Assembly: GCA_963789535.1 (NCBI GenBank)
Contig: CAWBKU010000003.1
Span: 360,251-424,250, forward strand
Direction: 5' to 3'
DNA: 64,000 bases
DNA from: CAVXHQ01 sp963789535
GTDB taxonomy: Bacteria > Pseudomonadota > Alphaproteobacteria > Rhodobacterales > Rhodobacteraceae
The translations under genes were made by a program, and so were the position numbers. Shown one piece after another: positions 1 to 8,104 of this stretch. Below the pieces are notes generated by a model, which did not search any database, was not told the origin of the DNA, and saw nothing but the letters and a program-made list of their open reading frames with translations. Within the stretch, counting starts at the first letter, position 1, and every line of letters starts with the position of its first letter.

Positions 1-244
1 GGCCTCGGTCACGGTCGGCTAAGAGCCTGCCCGCGAGGGCGTCGAATCGCCGCTGTCGCCGACCGACGGCAAATACTCGCTCGCCCTCGGGGCAGAGTAC
101 GGCATCGGCGACATCGTCCTGGCAGGCGGGGTCCGCTACACGCGGGTCGGCGACATCGACGTCGGCCCGGGCGAGAACGACGTGGCGACCTTTGCCGGCA
201 ACGACGTGCTGTCGGTCGGCCTGCGGGTCGGCTACCGGTTCTGA
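1..244 (+). pseudogene. C-terminal part of a FadL/OmpP1-like outer membrane beta-barrel
   Basis: This is the 3' end of a gene that begins left of the window. The reading frame from 23 to 244 has alternating short hydrophobic strands rich in Gly, Tyr and Val and ends in GLRVGYRF, a terminal aromatic typical of outer-membrane barrels. The pattern SPLSPTDGKYSLALGAEYG followed by GGVRYTRVGD matches my memory of the last strands of the FadL/OmpP1 long-chain fatty-acid transport family. The same frame also reads sensibly upstream (ASVTVG), but a TAA stop lies at 20-22 where a Tyr or Trp codon is expected. Either the gene is interrupted or one base is wrong. Family assignment is by pattern recall only. 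Confidence 0.5.
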
Positions 245-273
245 CCTTTCGGCCCGTTGGGGCCGACACAGGA

Positions 274-301
274 GGCCCCGCCCGAAACGGCGGGGCCTTT
301 T
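274..301 (+). terminator. Intrinsic terminator after the FadL-like gene
   Basis: A perfect 9-bp stem (GGCCCCGCC at 274-282 and GGCGGGGCC at 289-297) with a 6-nt loop is followed by four T residues. It lies 30 bp after the porin stop codon and before the DMT transporter, so it should separate the two transcripts. Confidence 0.75.
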
Positions 302-359
302 GCCGTTCTGCCGCAGGATTCGGATTGCGAAGCCGCGCGCCCCCGGTCCACAAGGCGCC

Positions 360-1301
360 ATGGTTCAACAGGTCACATTGCCGCCCCGTGCCGTCGCCGG
401 ATTGTTTGCCCTCGCGCTGATCTGGGGGTTTTCGTTTCTGGCGATGCGGGTCGCGCTGGACGAGATCGGGCCGTTCACGCTTGTGGCGCACCGCATCGGC
501 TGGGCGGCGCTGGCGCTCTGGCTCTGGGTGCTGGCGCGGGGCGTGCGCGTGCCGCGCGGCGCGGGTCTGTGGGGGGCGCTCGCCGTGATGGGCCTTCTCA
601 ACAACATCGTGCCGTTCTCTCTCATCGCGTTCGGGCAGCAGCACATCGAGACCGGCCTCGGCTCGATCCTCAATGCCTCGACGGCGATCTGGGGCGTCTT
701 GCTCGCGGCCCTCCTGCTGCCCGACGAACGGCTGACGCCGCGCAAGATCACCGGCGTGGCGCTGGGGTTCGCCGGCGTCACCGTCGCCATCGGCATCGAC
801 GTGCTGCGGGTGTTCGATCTGCGGTCGGTCAGCCAGCTCGCGTTCCTCGGCGCCGCGCTCAGCTATGCCGTGGCAGGCGTCTGGGCACGGCGGCGGCTGC
901 GCGGCGTGGCGCCCGACATCGCGGCGGTGGGCATGCTGACCGCCTCGGCGGCGATGGCGCTGCCGCTGGCGTTCTGGATCGAGGGGCCGATGACGCTTGC
1001 GCTGTCGGGACGGACGGTGATCGCGCTGGGCTATGCCGCGCTCGTCGCGACGGCGCTGGCCTATCTGCTGTATTACCGGGTGCTGGCATTGGCGGGGAGC
1101 GGCAACACGATGCTGGCGACCCTGCTGGTGGCGCCGGTCGCCATCGTGGCGGGGGCGCTGGTGCTGGGCGAGACGCTGGCGCCGCGGGCCTATGCGGGAT
1201 TCGCGCTCGTGGCGCTGGGTCTGGCCGTGCTCGACGGGCGGATCTGGGACCGGGTGCGGCGGCGCCAGAAACATCTGGAAAGCGGCCCCCCGCCCGGCTA
1301 G
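360..1301 (+). CDS. DMT superfamily (EamA) transporter
   Basis: A 313-residue integral membrane protein with about ten hydrophobic segments in two homologous halves (roughly residues 10-140 and 150-290), the usual architecture of EamA drug/metabolite exporters. The motif LIWGFSFLAMRVAL near the N terminus and GAxVLGExLxPRAYxGFALVALGL near the C terminus are family hallmarks. I chose ATG 360 because it starts just before the first membrane segment; upstream in-frame codons would add a charged, non-membrane extension. Substrate is not predictable from sequence; such proteins export amino acids or other metabolites. The next gene starts 8 bp downstream, so the two are probably co-transcribed. 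Confidence 0.85.
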   Translation: MVQQVTLPPRAVAGLFALALIWGFSFLAMRVALDEIGPFTLVAHRIGWAALALWLWVLARGVRVPRGAGLWGALAVMGLLNNIVPFSLIAFGQQHIETGLGSILNASTAIWGVLLAALLLPDERLTPRKITGVALGFAGVTVAIGIDVLRVFDLRSVSQLAFLGAALSYAVAGVWARRRLRGVAPDIAAVGMLTASAAMALPLAFWIEGPMTLALSGRTVIALGYAALVATALAYLLYYRVLALAGSGNTMLATLLVAPVAIVAGALVLGETLAPRAYAGFALVALGLAVLDGRIWDRVRRRQKHLESGPPPG

Positions 1302-1309
1302 CAAGGGCC

Positions 1310-2206
1310 ATGATCTATCGCACCCCCCGGGACTGGCGTGACGCGCCGCGCAAGCGCGTGCTGGTGTTCGGCATGTCGGGGCTGGGCAAGACCCACATCA
1401 GCCACCTGCTGCGCAGCCAGGGCGACTGGTTCCACTATTCCATCGACTACCGCATCGGCACGCGGCACATGGGCGAACTCATCGTCGACAACGCCAAGCG
1501 CGAGGCGATGCGGGTGCCGTTCCTGCGCGATCTCTTGATGTCGGATTCGATCTACATCGGCTCGAACCTCACCTTCGACAACCTGACGCCGGTATCGACC
1601 TATCTGGGCAAGCCCGGCGATCCGGGTCGCGGTGGCCTCAGCATGGCCGAATACACCAAGCGGCAGGCGCAGTTCGCGCGCGCCGAGGTGGCGGCCCTGA
1701 CCGATACCGCACATTTCATCGAGCGGGCCGAGGCGCTCTATGGCTATCCGCATTTCGTCTGCGACACCGGCGGGTCGATCTGCGAATGGGTCGACCCCGG
1801 GGACGCGGCCGATCCGCTGATGGCGGAACTGTCCGCCCACACGCTGATGATCTGGATCGAGGGGTCGGACGCGCATACCGCCGAACTCATCCGCCGCTTC
1901 GACCGGGCGCCGAAACCGATGGCCTATCAGCCTGCGTTCCTGCTCCGGGTCTGGGACGCGTATCTGGCCGAAACGGGCCTTGCCGAGGACGCCGTAGATC
2001 CCGATGCCTTCATCCGCTTTACCTATGCGCGCGCGCTGGCGCACCGGCAGCCGCGCTACCGCGCCATGGCGGATCGCTGGGGCCTGACGGTAGCGGCCGA
2101 GGCGGTGGCGGAGGCGCGGACCGAAGGCGATTTCGTCGAGATGGTGGCCGAGGCGCTTGCCTCGGCGGTGGCGAGGGGGGGGCCAGCCCCGTCGCCATCG
2201 GGCTAG
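1310..2206 (+). CDS. P-loop ATPase of unknown function
   Basis: A 298-residue soluble protein with a clear Walker A motif, GMSGLGKTH at residues 21-29, and the FDR-type acidic positions expected of a small nucleotide-binding protein. It resembles a conserved proteobacterial family annotated only as ATPase. The start at 1310 lies 8 bp after the transporter stop, which suggests an operon, but nothing links the two functions. No membrane segment or signal peptide is visible. Function remains unknown; it could be a kinase-like or regulatory ATPase. Confidence 0.7.
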   Translation: MIYRTPRDWRDAPRKRVLVFGMSGLGKTHISHLLRSQGDWFHYSIDYRIGTRHMGELIVDNAKREAMRVPFLRDLLMSDSIYIGSNLTFDNLTPVSTYLGKPGDPGRGGLSMAEYTKRQAQFARAEVAALTDTAHFIERAEALYGYPHFVCDTGGSICEWVDPGDAADPLMAELSAHTLMIWIEGSDAHTAELIRRFDRAPKPMAYQPAFLLRVWDAYLAETGLAEDAVDPDAFIRFTYARALAHRQPRYRAMADRWGLTVAAEAVAEARTEGDFVEMVAEALASAVARGGPAPSPSG

Positions 2207-2361
2207 AACCGATGGCGCCTCGATGGCGACCCCCCGGAGCATTTCCAGACCAAAGTGACCGGCGGCACGGACCATCGGCCAATGGTCGCACGGTGGCGTG
2301 TGCGGGGGTTGCCCGGCGCGGGGTTTCGACTTACCTCGGCGGTTCCGGATGAAGTGACCCC
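2207..2361 (+). promoter_or_regulatory. metA 5' leader with a strong hairpin
   Basis: The 155-bp leader of metA contains a perfect 6-bp hairpin (GACCAT at 2270-2275, ATGGTC at 2282-2287), closely followed by GCAC/GTGC halves that could extend or compete with it. metA leaders in alphaproteobacteria are often S-adenosylmethionine-responsive, so a regulatory RNA is plausible. I could not align it with the SAM-II, SAM-V or SAM/SAH consensus elements I remember. The segment GGAGCATTTCCAGACCAAAG (2236-2255) resembles a short dispersed repeat common in alphaproteobacteria, an alternative reading. Confidence 0.25.
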
Positions 2362-3285
2362 ATGCCCATCGCCCTGCCCGCCGACCTGCCCGCCTATGAC
2401 ATCCTGACGCGCGAAGGCGTGATGGTGATGGATACCGGTCTGGCCGCGCGGCAGGACATCCGGCCCCTGCGGATCGGCCTGCTGAACCTGATGCCGAAGA
2501 AGATCCAGACCGAGACGCAGTTCTGCCGCCTGATCGGGGCGACGCCCCTGCAGATCGACCTGCACCTGATCCGCATGACCGAGCATCAGTCCAAGACCAC
2601 CGCACCCGAGCACATGGACGCCTTCTACCGCTCCTTCGTCGAGGTCGAGGCGGCGGGCGAGAAGTTCGACGGCCTCATCGTCACCGGCGCGCCGATCGAG
2701 CACCTCGCCTACGCGGACGTGACCTATTGGGACGAGATGACCCGCGTTTGCGACTGGACGCAGACCCACGTCCACTCGACGTTCGGGGTCTGCTGGGCAG
2801 GCATGGCGATGCTGCGGCACTTTCACGGGATCGACAAGCACATGCTGCCCGCCAAGCGGTTCGGCTGTTATCGCCACGCGACGCAGGTGCCCGCCTCGCC
2901 CTATCTGCGCGGGTTCTCGGACGATTTCGTCATCCCGGTCAGCCGCTGGACCGAGATCGACGCAGCCGATATCGACGCCGCCCCCGGCCTCGTGACATTG
3001 ATCCGGGGGCCCGAGGCCGGGCCCTGCCTGATCGAGGATGCGGGCCACCGCGCCCTCTATATCTTCAACCATTTCGAATACGACAGCGGCACCCTGAAGG
3101 AAGAATACGACCGCGACTTGGCCAGCGGCACGCCCGTCGATGTGCCGCAGAACTACTATCCCGGCGACGATCCCGCCGCCGTGCCGCAGAACCGCTGGCG
3201 CAGCCACGCGCATCTGCTCTATGGCAACTGGCTGAACGAAATCTATCAGACCACCCCCTTCGAGGTGTCCCGCATTGGCCTTTAA
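2362..3285 (+). CDS. metA: Homoserine O-acetyltransferase, MetA family
   Basis: A 307-residue MetA-family enzyme that acylates the hydroxyl of homoserine, the first committed step of methionine synthesis, in the cytoplasm. Catalytic residues are visible: Cys144 in GVCWAG, and His237 and Glu239 in FNHFEYD, matching Cys142/His235/Glu237 of E. coli with an offset of two. Glu113 in TGAPIE aligns with the E. coli position 111 that selects the acyl donor; Gly there gives succinyl-CoA and Glu gives acetyl-CoA. I therefore predict acetyl-CoA use despite the traditional succinyltransferase name. The last 11 bp overlap the next gene. Confidence 0.92.
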   Translation: MPIALPADLPAYDILTREGVMVMDTGLAARQDIRPLRIGLLNLMPKKIQTETQFCRLIGATPLQIDLHLIRMTEHQSKTTAPEHMDAFYRSFVEVEAAGEKFDGLIVTGAPIEHLAYADVTYWDEMTRVCDWTQTHVHSTFGVCWAGMAMLRHFHGIDKHMLPAKRFGCYRHATQVPASPYLRGFSDDFVIPVSRWTEIDAADIDAAPGLVTLIRGPEAGPCLIEDAGHRALYIFNHFEYDSGTLKEEYDRDLASGTPVDVPQNYYPGDDPAAVPQNRWRSHAHLLYGNWLNEIYQTTPFEVSRIGL

Positions 3286-4258
3286 GTCCTTCTTCATCGG
3301 CCTGACGGTCCTCGTCGTCGTGGGCGCCGTCGTCACCTCGATGCTCGCCGCGCGCCGCGAGGCGGCGACCGAGGCCGCCTATCCGCCCAGCGGTCAGTTC
3401 GTCGAGGTGAACGGGCGCCGCGTCCACTACGTCCAGGAAGGCACCGGCCCCGACCTGATCCTCATCCACGGCGCGGGCGGCAGCCTGCGCGACTTTACCT
3501 TCGACCTGATGCCCCGCCTGACCGACCGCTACCGCGTCACCGCCTTCGACCGGCCCGGCCTCGGCTATACCGACCGGACCGACGACCGCTATGAGAGCGC
3601 GCTGACCACCGCCGCCGAAAGTCCGACCGAGCAGGCCGCCCTGCTGCGCGGTGCCGCCTTGGCACTTGGGATCGAGCGGCCGATGATCCTCGGTCATTCG
3701 TTCGGCAACGCGGTGGCGCTGGCCTGGGTGCTCGACTATCCGGACGACACCGCGGCGCTGATCGACGTGGCCGGCGTGTCGATGCCCTGGCCGGGGGAAC
3801 TGGGCTGGTTCTACGAGGGGCCGGGCTCGCTCTGGGGCGGGCTGCTTCTGCCGCCGCTGCTGTCGGCCTATGTGCCCGAAGGCCGCATCCGGTCCGGCAC
3901 CGAGGGCACGTTCGCGCCCAACGCGATGCCCGAGGGCTATGCCGAATACCTCGGCCCCGCCCTCTTGCTGCGCCGCGACAGCCTTCGCGCCAATGCACGG
4001 CAGGTCAACACCCTGCGCCCCTATATCGTGGCGATGGAGGCGCGTTATGCCGGCATCGACATGCCGGTCGAGATCGTGCACGGCAGCGCCGACACTTCGG
4101 TGCCGCTCAGCGTCCACTCGGGACCGCTCAGCCAGATCATTCCGGGCGCGAACCTTACCGTCCTCGACGGCGTAGGCCACATGCCGCAACACGTGAACCC
4201 CGGCGCGATCGTCGACGCCATCGACCGGGCCGCGGCGCGCGCGGGCCTGACCGAGTGA
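3275..4258 (+). CDS. Membrane-anchored alpha/beta hydrolase
   Basis: A 327-residue hydrolase. Residues 5-24 form a hydrophobic N-terminal anchor, then comes an alpha/beta-hydrolase core with the oxyanion HGAGG region (65-69), nucleophile elbow GHSFG (Ser142), acid Asp273 in HGSADTSVP and His302 in GVGHMPQ. The start is TTG 3275, overlapping the metA end; a GAGGTG ribosome site lies about 9 bp upstream and this start supplies the membrane anchor, while the first ATG would truncate it. Substrate unknown. Overlap with metA suggests translational coupling, but a role in methionine metabolism is only a guess. Confidence 0.8.
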   Translation: MAFKSFFIGLTVLVVVGAVVTSMLAARREAATEAAYPPSGQFVEVNGRRVHYVQEGTGPDLILIHGAGGSLRDFTFDLMPRLTDRYRVTAFDRPGLGYTDRTDDRYESALTTAAESPTEQAALLRGAALALGIERPMILGHSFGNAVALAWVLDYPDDTAALIDVAGVSMPWPGELGWFYEGPGSLWGGLLLPPLLSAYVPEGRIRSGTEGTFAPNAMPEGYAEYLGPALLLRRDSLRANARQVNTLRPYIVAMEARYAGIDMPVEIVHGSADTSVPLSVHSGPLSQIIPGANLTVLDGVGHMPQHVNPGAIVDAIDRAAARAGLTE

Positions 4259-4319
4259 CGCAGGCCGATTGAACTCCGCCATCGCGGGCGCCATGATCGG
4301 CGCAGGTCAGGGGGACATC

Positions 4320-5186
4320 ATGGACAAGCCATTCGACGCCGCGATCAGCGCCTTTGCCACGAACGGCGCGCCGAAGGAGGTGCGCGACGCCTTGGCCGAC
4401 GCCAGGAAGACGGACATCCCGAACGACACCTATCCCTATGACAAGGAATGGAAATCCTCGGACTACGACGATGTGATGGAGGGCCTTCAGGAAGAACTCG
4501 TGAAGATGCAGGCCTGGGTCAAGGAAACCGGCCAGCGCATCGTCGTGGTGTTCGAGGGGCGCGACGCGGCAGGCAAGGGCGGCACGATCAAGGCGATGAC
4601 CGAGAACCTCAACCCGCGCGGTGCGCGCGTCGTGGCGCTGGCCAAACCGACCGAGACCGAAGCGGGCGAGTGGTATTTCCAGCGCTATGTCGCGCATCTG
4701 CCGACGAAGGGGGAGATCGTGCTCTTCGACCGCTCATGGTACAACCGCGGCGTCGTCGAGCATGTGTTCGGCTTCTGCACGCCTGCGGAGCGGGAGAAGT
4801 GGTTCGGTCAGGTCTGCCCGTTCGAGCGTCTGCTGGTCGACGACGGGATCACGCTGGTCAAGGTCTGGCTGAACGTCGGACGGGTGACGCAGTTGCAGCG
4901 GTTCCTCGCGCGCGAGGACGACCCGCTGAAGACGTGGAAACTGAGCTGGATCGACGTCGAGGGCCTGAAGAAGTGGGATGAATATTCCGCCGCCATCGAG
5001 GAGACGCTGGACCGGACCGATACCGGGCTGGCGCCGTGGACGGTGGTGCGGTCGGACGACAAGAAGCGGGCGCGGGTGGCGGTGATACAGGCGCTGCTGG
5101 GGCAGCTCTACTATCCCGGCAAGGGCAAGGTCGGCGTGCCCGATCCGAAGATCACCGGCGGCCCGGCGCTCTGGCGCGACGGCTAG
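4320..5186 (+). CDS. ppk2: Polyphosphate kinase 2
   Basis: A 288-residue PPK2-family enzyme that transfers phosphate between polyphosphate and nucleotides. Walker A is EGRDAAGKGG (79-88), Walker B is in LFDRSWYNR (135-143), and the lid region follows with NVGRxTQLxRFxxREDDPLKxWKLS, all standard for class I single-domain PPK2. ATG 4320 is preceded by CAGGGGGA at a good distance; an upstream in-frame start near 4269 has no ribosome site. The direction of phosphate transfer (NDP phosphorylation versus polyphosphate synthesis) cannot be read from the sequence. Confidence 0.93.
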   Translation: MDKPFDAAISAFATNGAPKEVRDALADARKTDIPNDTYPYDKEWKSSDYDDVMEGLQEELVKMQAWVKETGQRIVVVFEGRDAAGKGGTIKAMTENLNPRGARVVALAKPTETEAGEWYFQRYVAHLPTKGEIVLFDRSWYNRGVVEHVFGFCTPAEREKWFGQVCPFERLLVDDGITLVKVWLNVGRVTQLQRFLAREDDPLKTWKLSWIDVEGLKKWDEYSAAIEETLDRTDTGLAPWTVVRSDDKKRARVAVIQALLGQLYYPGKGKVGVPDPKITGGPALWRDG

Positions 5187-5189
5187 GCC

Positions 5190-5876
5190 TTGGCAAAGCA
5201 GGGCTATCATCACGGCAATCTGCGGCAGGCGCTGGTCGAGGCGTCGCTGGCGCTCATCGAGGAGAAGGGGCCGACGGGGTTCACCCTGTCCGAGGCCGCG
5301 CGCGAGGCGGGGGTGACACCGGCGGCGGTGTACCGGCATTTCGAGGGGCGCGAGGATCTGATCGCCGAGGCCGCACGGCAGGGCTACGAGGTATTCGCCG
5401 ACCTGATGGAACATGCCTATGGCGGCGGCAAGAGCGGGGTGCAGCCCTCCGCGCTCGGGGCGTTCGAGGCGACGGGGCGTGCGTATCTGGCGTTCGCGCG
5501 GCGGTTTCCGGGGCATTACGTCGCGATGTTCGAGAGCGGCATCTCGATCCAGCGGACGCCGGAACTGAACATCGCCGCGACCCGCGCGATGGGCGTGCTG
5601 CACCGCGCGGCAGAGGACCTGTCGCGGCATATCCCCGTCGAGCGGCGCCCGCCGGTGCAGATGGTCTCGGCGCATATCTGGGCATTGTCGCACGGGGTGG
5701 TGGAGCTGTTCGCGCGGGGGTCTCCCGGAACGAAATCGCCGTTTCCGCCGGAGGATTTGCTGGAGAGCGGGATCGGGGTGTATTTGCGGGGGCTGGGGTT
5801 GATTGCGCCGGATGGTAGAGTTCCCTTTTTGCGCCTAACCCAATGCTCTATTGCTAGAGCACTAAGCATCAGCTGA
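5190..5876 (+). CDS. TetR family transcriptional regulator, C terminus possibly altered
   Basis: A TetR/AcrR-type repressor. Residues 1-55 carry the helix-turn-helix, with FTLSEAAREAGVTPAAVYRHF as the recognition region, followed by an all-helical ligand domain with WALSHGVVELFARG as in the TetR_C_33 type. Translation appears to start at TTG 5190, three bases after the PPK2 stop. The final 20 residues (from about nucleotide 5815) use low-GC codons unlike the rest and read into an AT-richer patch, so the original stop was probably lost when foreign DNA joined here. Target genes are unknown. Confidence 0.8.
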   Translation: MAKQGYHHGNLRQALVEASLALIEEKGPTGFTLSEAAREAGVTPAAVYRHFEGREDLIAEAARQGYEVFADLMEHAYGGGKSGVQPSALGAFEATGRAYLAFARRFPGHYVAMFESGISIQRTPELNIAATRAMGVLHRAAEDLSRHIPVERRPPVQMVSAHIWALSHGVVELFARGSPGTKSPFPPEDLLESGIGVYLRGLGLIAPDGRVPFLRLTQCSIARALSIS

Positions 5877-5891
5877 GGAGCGAGGAGAAAA

Positions 5892-6113
5892 ACGGAACGA
5901 ATTGTAGATAGTTTCGAATGTGAAGATGTCGACGGAAACCGTTACTTGGTAAATACTCATCAGCGATTCCGAGTTCATCAGTCGCTAATTGGGAAACGTC
6001 AAGAGATTGGAGGGGCTAAAGATCACTGGCTTGAAAACGGCGAGCACATTACTCCGATTAACGACGGTTCCTGTCGCATTTTAAGAAACGACAGGGTGAT
6101 AACTCGAATTTAG
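5892..6113 (+). CDS. Small hypothetical protein with a possible ACG start
   Basis: From 5892 to 6113 there is an open 73-codon frame reading ERIVDSFECEDVDGNRYLV and continuing to a TAG stop. It has ordinary protein composition and looks like the small beta-strand proteins often found next to phage or toxin genes (a resemblance only). No ATG, GTG or TTG precedes it in frame. A strong GAGGAG ribosome site sits 5 bp before an ACG codon at 5892, where ATG would be expected, so either ACG initiates or the start codon has mutated. GC content is clearly lower than in the flanking chromosome. Confidence 0.45.
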   Translation, partial: TERIVDSFECEDVDGNRYLVNTHQRFRVHQSLIGKRQEIGGAKDHWLENGEHITPINDGSCRILRNDRVITRI

Positions 6114-6605
6114 TTACCTAGTGTTCCGCACCTGACACAAGGTTCTCGAAAGTAACAGGGTATCCTACACGGGCCCAGTATCCCTGACCGAAACCGTCAG
6201 ATGACGGCTATGAGTCCGGTGTCACCGATGCTACGGGACGAAAGAAGGACCGCTTCGGGTGTTTCAGATGGGTCTAGGCTCGTTATCTGTTCCGTTCCAA
6301 ATCGCAAGAGCGACTTGATTGGAACGGGCTTTGTGTTCCGAAGCGACGTTCCACTGGGGCGCGCCTCAACGGCATCCGTCACCTGACCCGATTGAAGTAA
6401 AGCGTACCAAAAATTTTCTCCCACTCAGCCATTGCAGGCTGCCATAGCCGCGTTCAGTGCTGCCGACGAGCCACGGAGGCTGAAGGAAGCGAAGGGCGTG
6501 CGCATCCCGTCGAGGGGAATATCGAGCGAGAGGTCGATATCTGTGATGTCCGGTACGTTCGAGCGCTATGGGCGGCTTTGGAAAGGCTGAAAGATCGCTC
6601 GGCGA
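6114..6605. other. Low-GC patch with coding debris
   Basis: No intact gene. Between 6200 and 6390 a plus-strand frame reads VICSVPNRKSDLIGTGFVFRSD, which looks protein-like but cannot be assigned. On the minus strand from about 6558 down to a stop at 6425-6427, the frame reads ITDIDLSLDIPLDGMRTPF and then SLRGSSALNAAMAACNG, which looks like the C-terminal end of a degraded gene. The rest seems non-coding. Composition and debris suggest a decayed insertion continuous with the Fic/Doc remnant to its right. Confidence 0.4.
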
Positions 6606-6957
6606 CACTATCGGGTAACGCTCGGCGACGCCCTCGAAGCGCATGAGTTCGCTCTGTCCAAAGGTGGGCGCCCCGGCCTCCTCAGTCGGACCTTCTGGCA
6701 TCGGCGCTCGCAAACCCTATCCCGGCGATCACAGGCGCGTTTTCTCCCCGGCGGCGGTCATGCTGCACGGGTTGGTCTCTTCGCATGGTCTCGCTGACGG
6801 CAACAAGAGAACAGCACTGCTCCTGCTCGATCGTTCATCGAACAAGCGGCTATAGGCTCGATATCGCACAGGACTTTCCGATCGCGACATCGTCGTCGAC
6901 GTGGCGTCCGGCGCAGCCCGAAGGCGATCTCGAGTCCGGCGAAATCCACTATCGTAA
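6606..6957 (+). pseudogene. Fic/Doc (death-on-curing) toxin remnant
   Basis: The intact core is HGLVSSHGLADGNKRTALLL (about 6769-6828), which contains the Fic motif HxxxDGNKR of Doc-type toxins that modify a host target such as EF-Tu. Upstream, in another frame, 6606-6690 reads LGDALEAHEFALSKGGRPGL, as in the N-terminal part of Doc. Downstream, two more frames give SGYRLDIAQDFPI and DIVVDVASGAA, the usual C-terminal part. At least three frame changes separate these pieces, so no functional toxin is made. I see no antitoxin gene. Part of a foreign patch next to the chromosomal transporter operon. Confidence 0.6.
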
Positions 6958-6970
6958 GGCTGTAGCCCCC

Positions 6971-8104
6971 CTACGCCGGCAACACCACCAGCGCCCGCTC
7001 GTCCCAGATCACCTTGGTCCGCGCGCCCACGTCCAGCACCGGCCGTCCGATGAGGTTCTTCATCGACAGGGTCATCGGCTGTGTCCACGCCGTCGATGCG
7101 GACGTCGTAATAGGTCATGTCGCCGTAGTAGACGACCTCGTCGACGGTGGCGTCCGCGGTGCGGCCCTGCGTCGTCTCGCCGTCGAACAGCAGGCGACAG
7201 GGTTTCGGGGCGGATGCCGATGGCGGCGGGGCCTGCGACGGGGCCGCCGGGGGCCTGATCGGCGCCGATGCTGCCGATGCCGAGACCCTGCACGTCGACG
7301 TCGATCCTGTCGCCGTTCGGGCGTGGCGGTGCCGCCCAGAAAGTTCATCTTGCCGATGAAATCGGCGACGCGGCGCGAGTTCGGGCGGCGGTACAGCGTT
7401 TCGGGGTCGTCGAGCTGGCCGATCGAGCCCTCGAACATCACCGCGATCCGGTCCGACATCACCAGCGCCTCCTCCTGATCGTGGGTCACGAGGATGAAGG
7501 TGATGCCGACGTTGCGTTGCAGGCGGATCAGTTCGACCTGCATCTGCTCGCGCATCTTCTTGTCGAGCGCGCTCAGCGGCTCGTCCAGCAGCAGCACCTT
7601 CGGCTTCAGGATCAGGGCCCGCGCGAGCGCCACCCGCTGCCGCTGACCGCCCGACAGCGCGTGGGCGGCGCGCGCGCCATAACCCGGCGAGCCCGACCAT
7701 GGCCGAGTGCGTCGTCGACGGCCATGCGCCTTCTCCGGCTTGCCCATCTTCTTGCGCCGCAGCCCGAAGGCGACGTTCTCGGCGACGCTCAGGTGCGGAA
7801 AGATCGCGTAGGACTGGAACACCATATTGGTCGGCCGCTCGTTCGCGGCGACGCCTGCCATGTCCTTGCCCGAGATGGTCAGGACACCGCCCGACACCCC
7901 CTCGAACCCGGCGATGGTGCGCAACAGCGTGGTCTTGCCGCACCCCGAGGGGCCGAGGAGCGAGAAGAATTCGCCCTCGTTGATGGTGAGGTCGATGTCG
8001 CGCAGCGCGTGGTAGTCGCCGTAGTATTTGTTCACGCCGGTCAGCGTGATGAGCGGCTTTGCGGCGGGTTTCACAGGTGCCGTGCCCTTGGCCATGTCGA
8101 TCAC
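6971..8104 (-). pseudogene. Polyamine-type ABC transporter ATPase (PotA-like), frameshifted
   Basis: Read as a whole, this is a spermidine/putrescine-family ATPase of about 375 residues with Walker A GPSGCGKTT (51-59), signature LSGGQRQRVALARAL, Walker B VLLLDEPLSALD and a C-terminal TOBE domain ending LVVLPA at 6971. The frame is broken repeatedly. Near 7680-7735 three single-base insertions (net in-frame) disturb PEKA-MAVDDALAMVGLAGYG. Near 7330, near 7190 and near 7080 further shifts move the TOBE part between frames. Permease genes follow immediately (8101). It is either inactive or a casualty of base-calling errors. Confidence 0.75.

Noticed and set aside
9..1304. Long minus-strand frame of about 430 codons opposite the DMT transporter
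   Set aside because: Arg/Pro/His-rich composition without any domain; it mirrors the high GC third positions of the real plus-strand gene.
2207..2361. SAM-II, SAM-V or SAM/SAH riboswitch before metA
   Set aside because: Searched by eye for the conserved pseudoknot strings of these classes; only a GGAGCA and an unrelated hairpin are present, so I did not call a named riboswitch.
6197..6424. 75-codon minus-strand frame in the low-GC patch
   Set aside because: No ribosome site, no recognisable motif and it overlaps a more protein-like plus-strand frame; left as debris.
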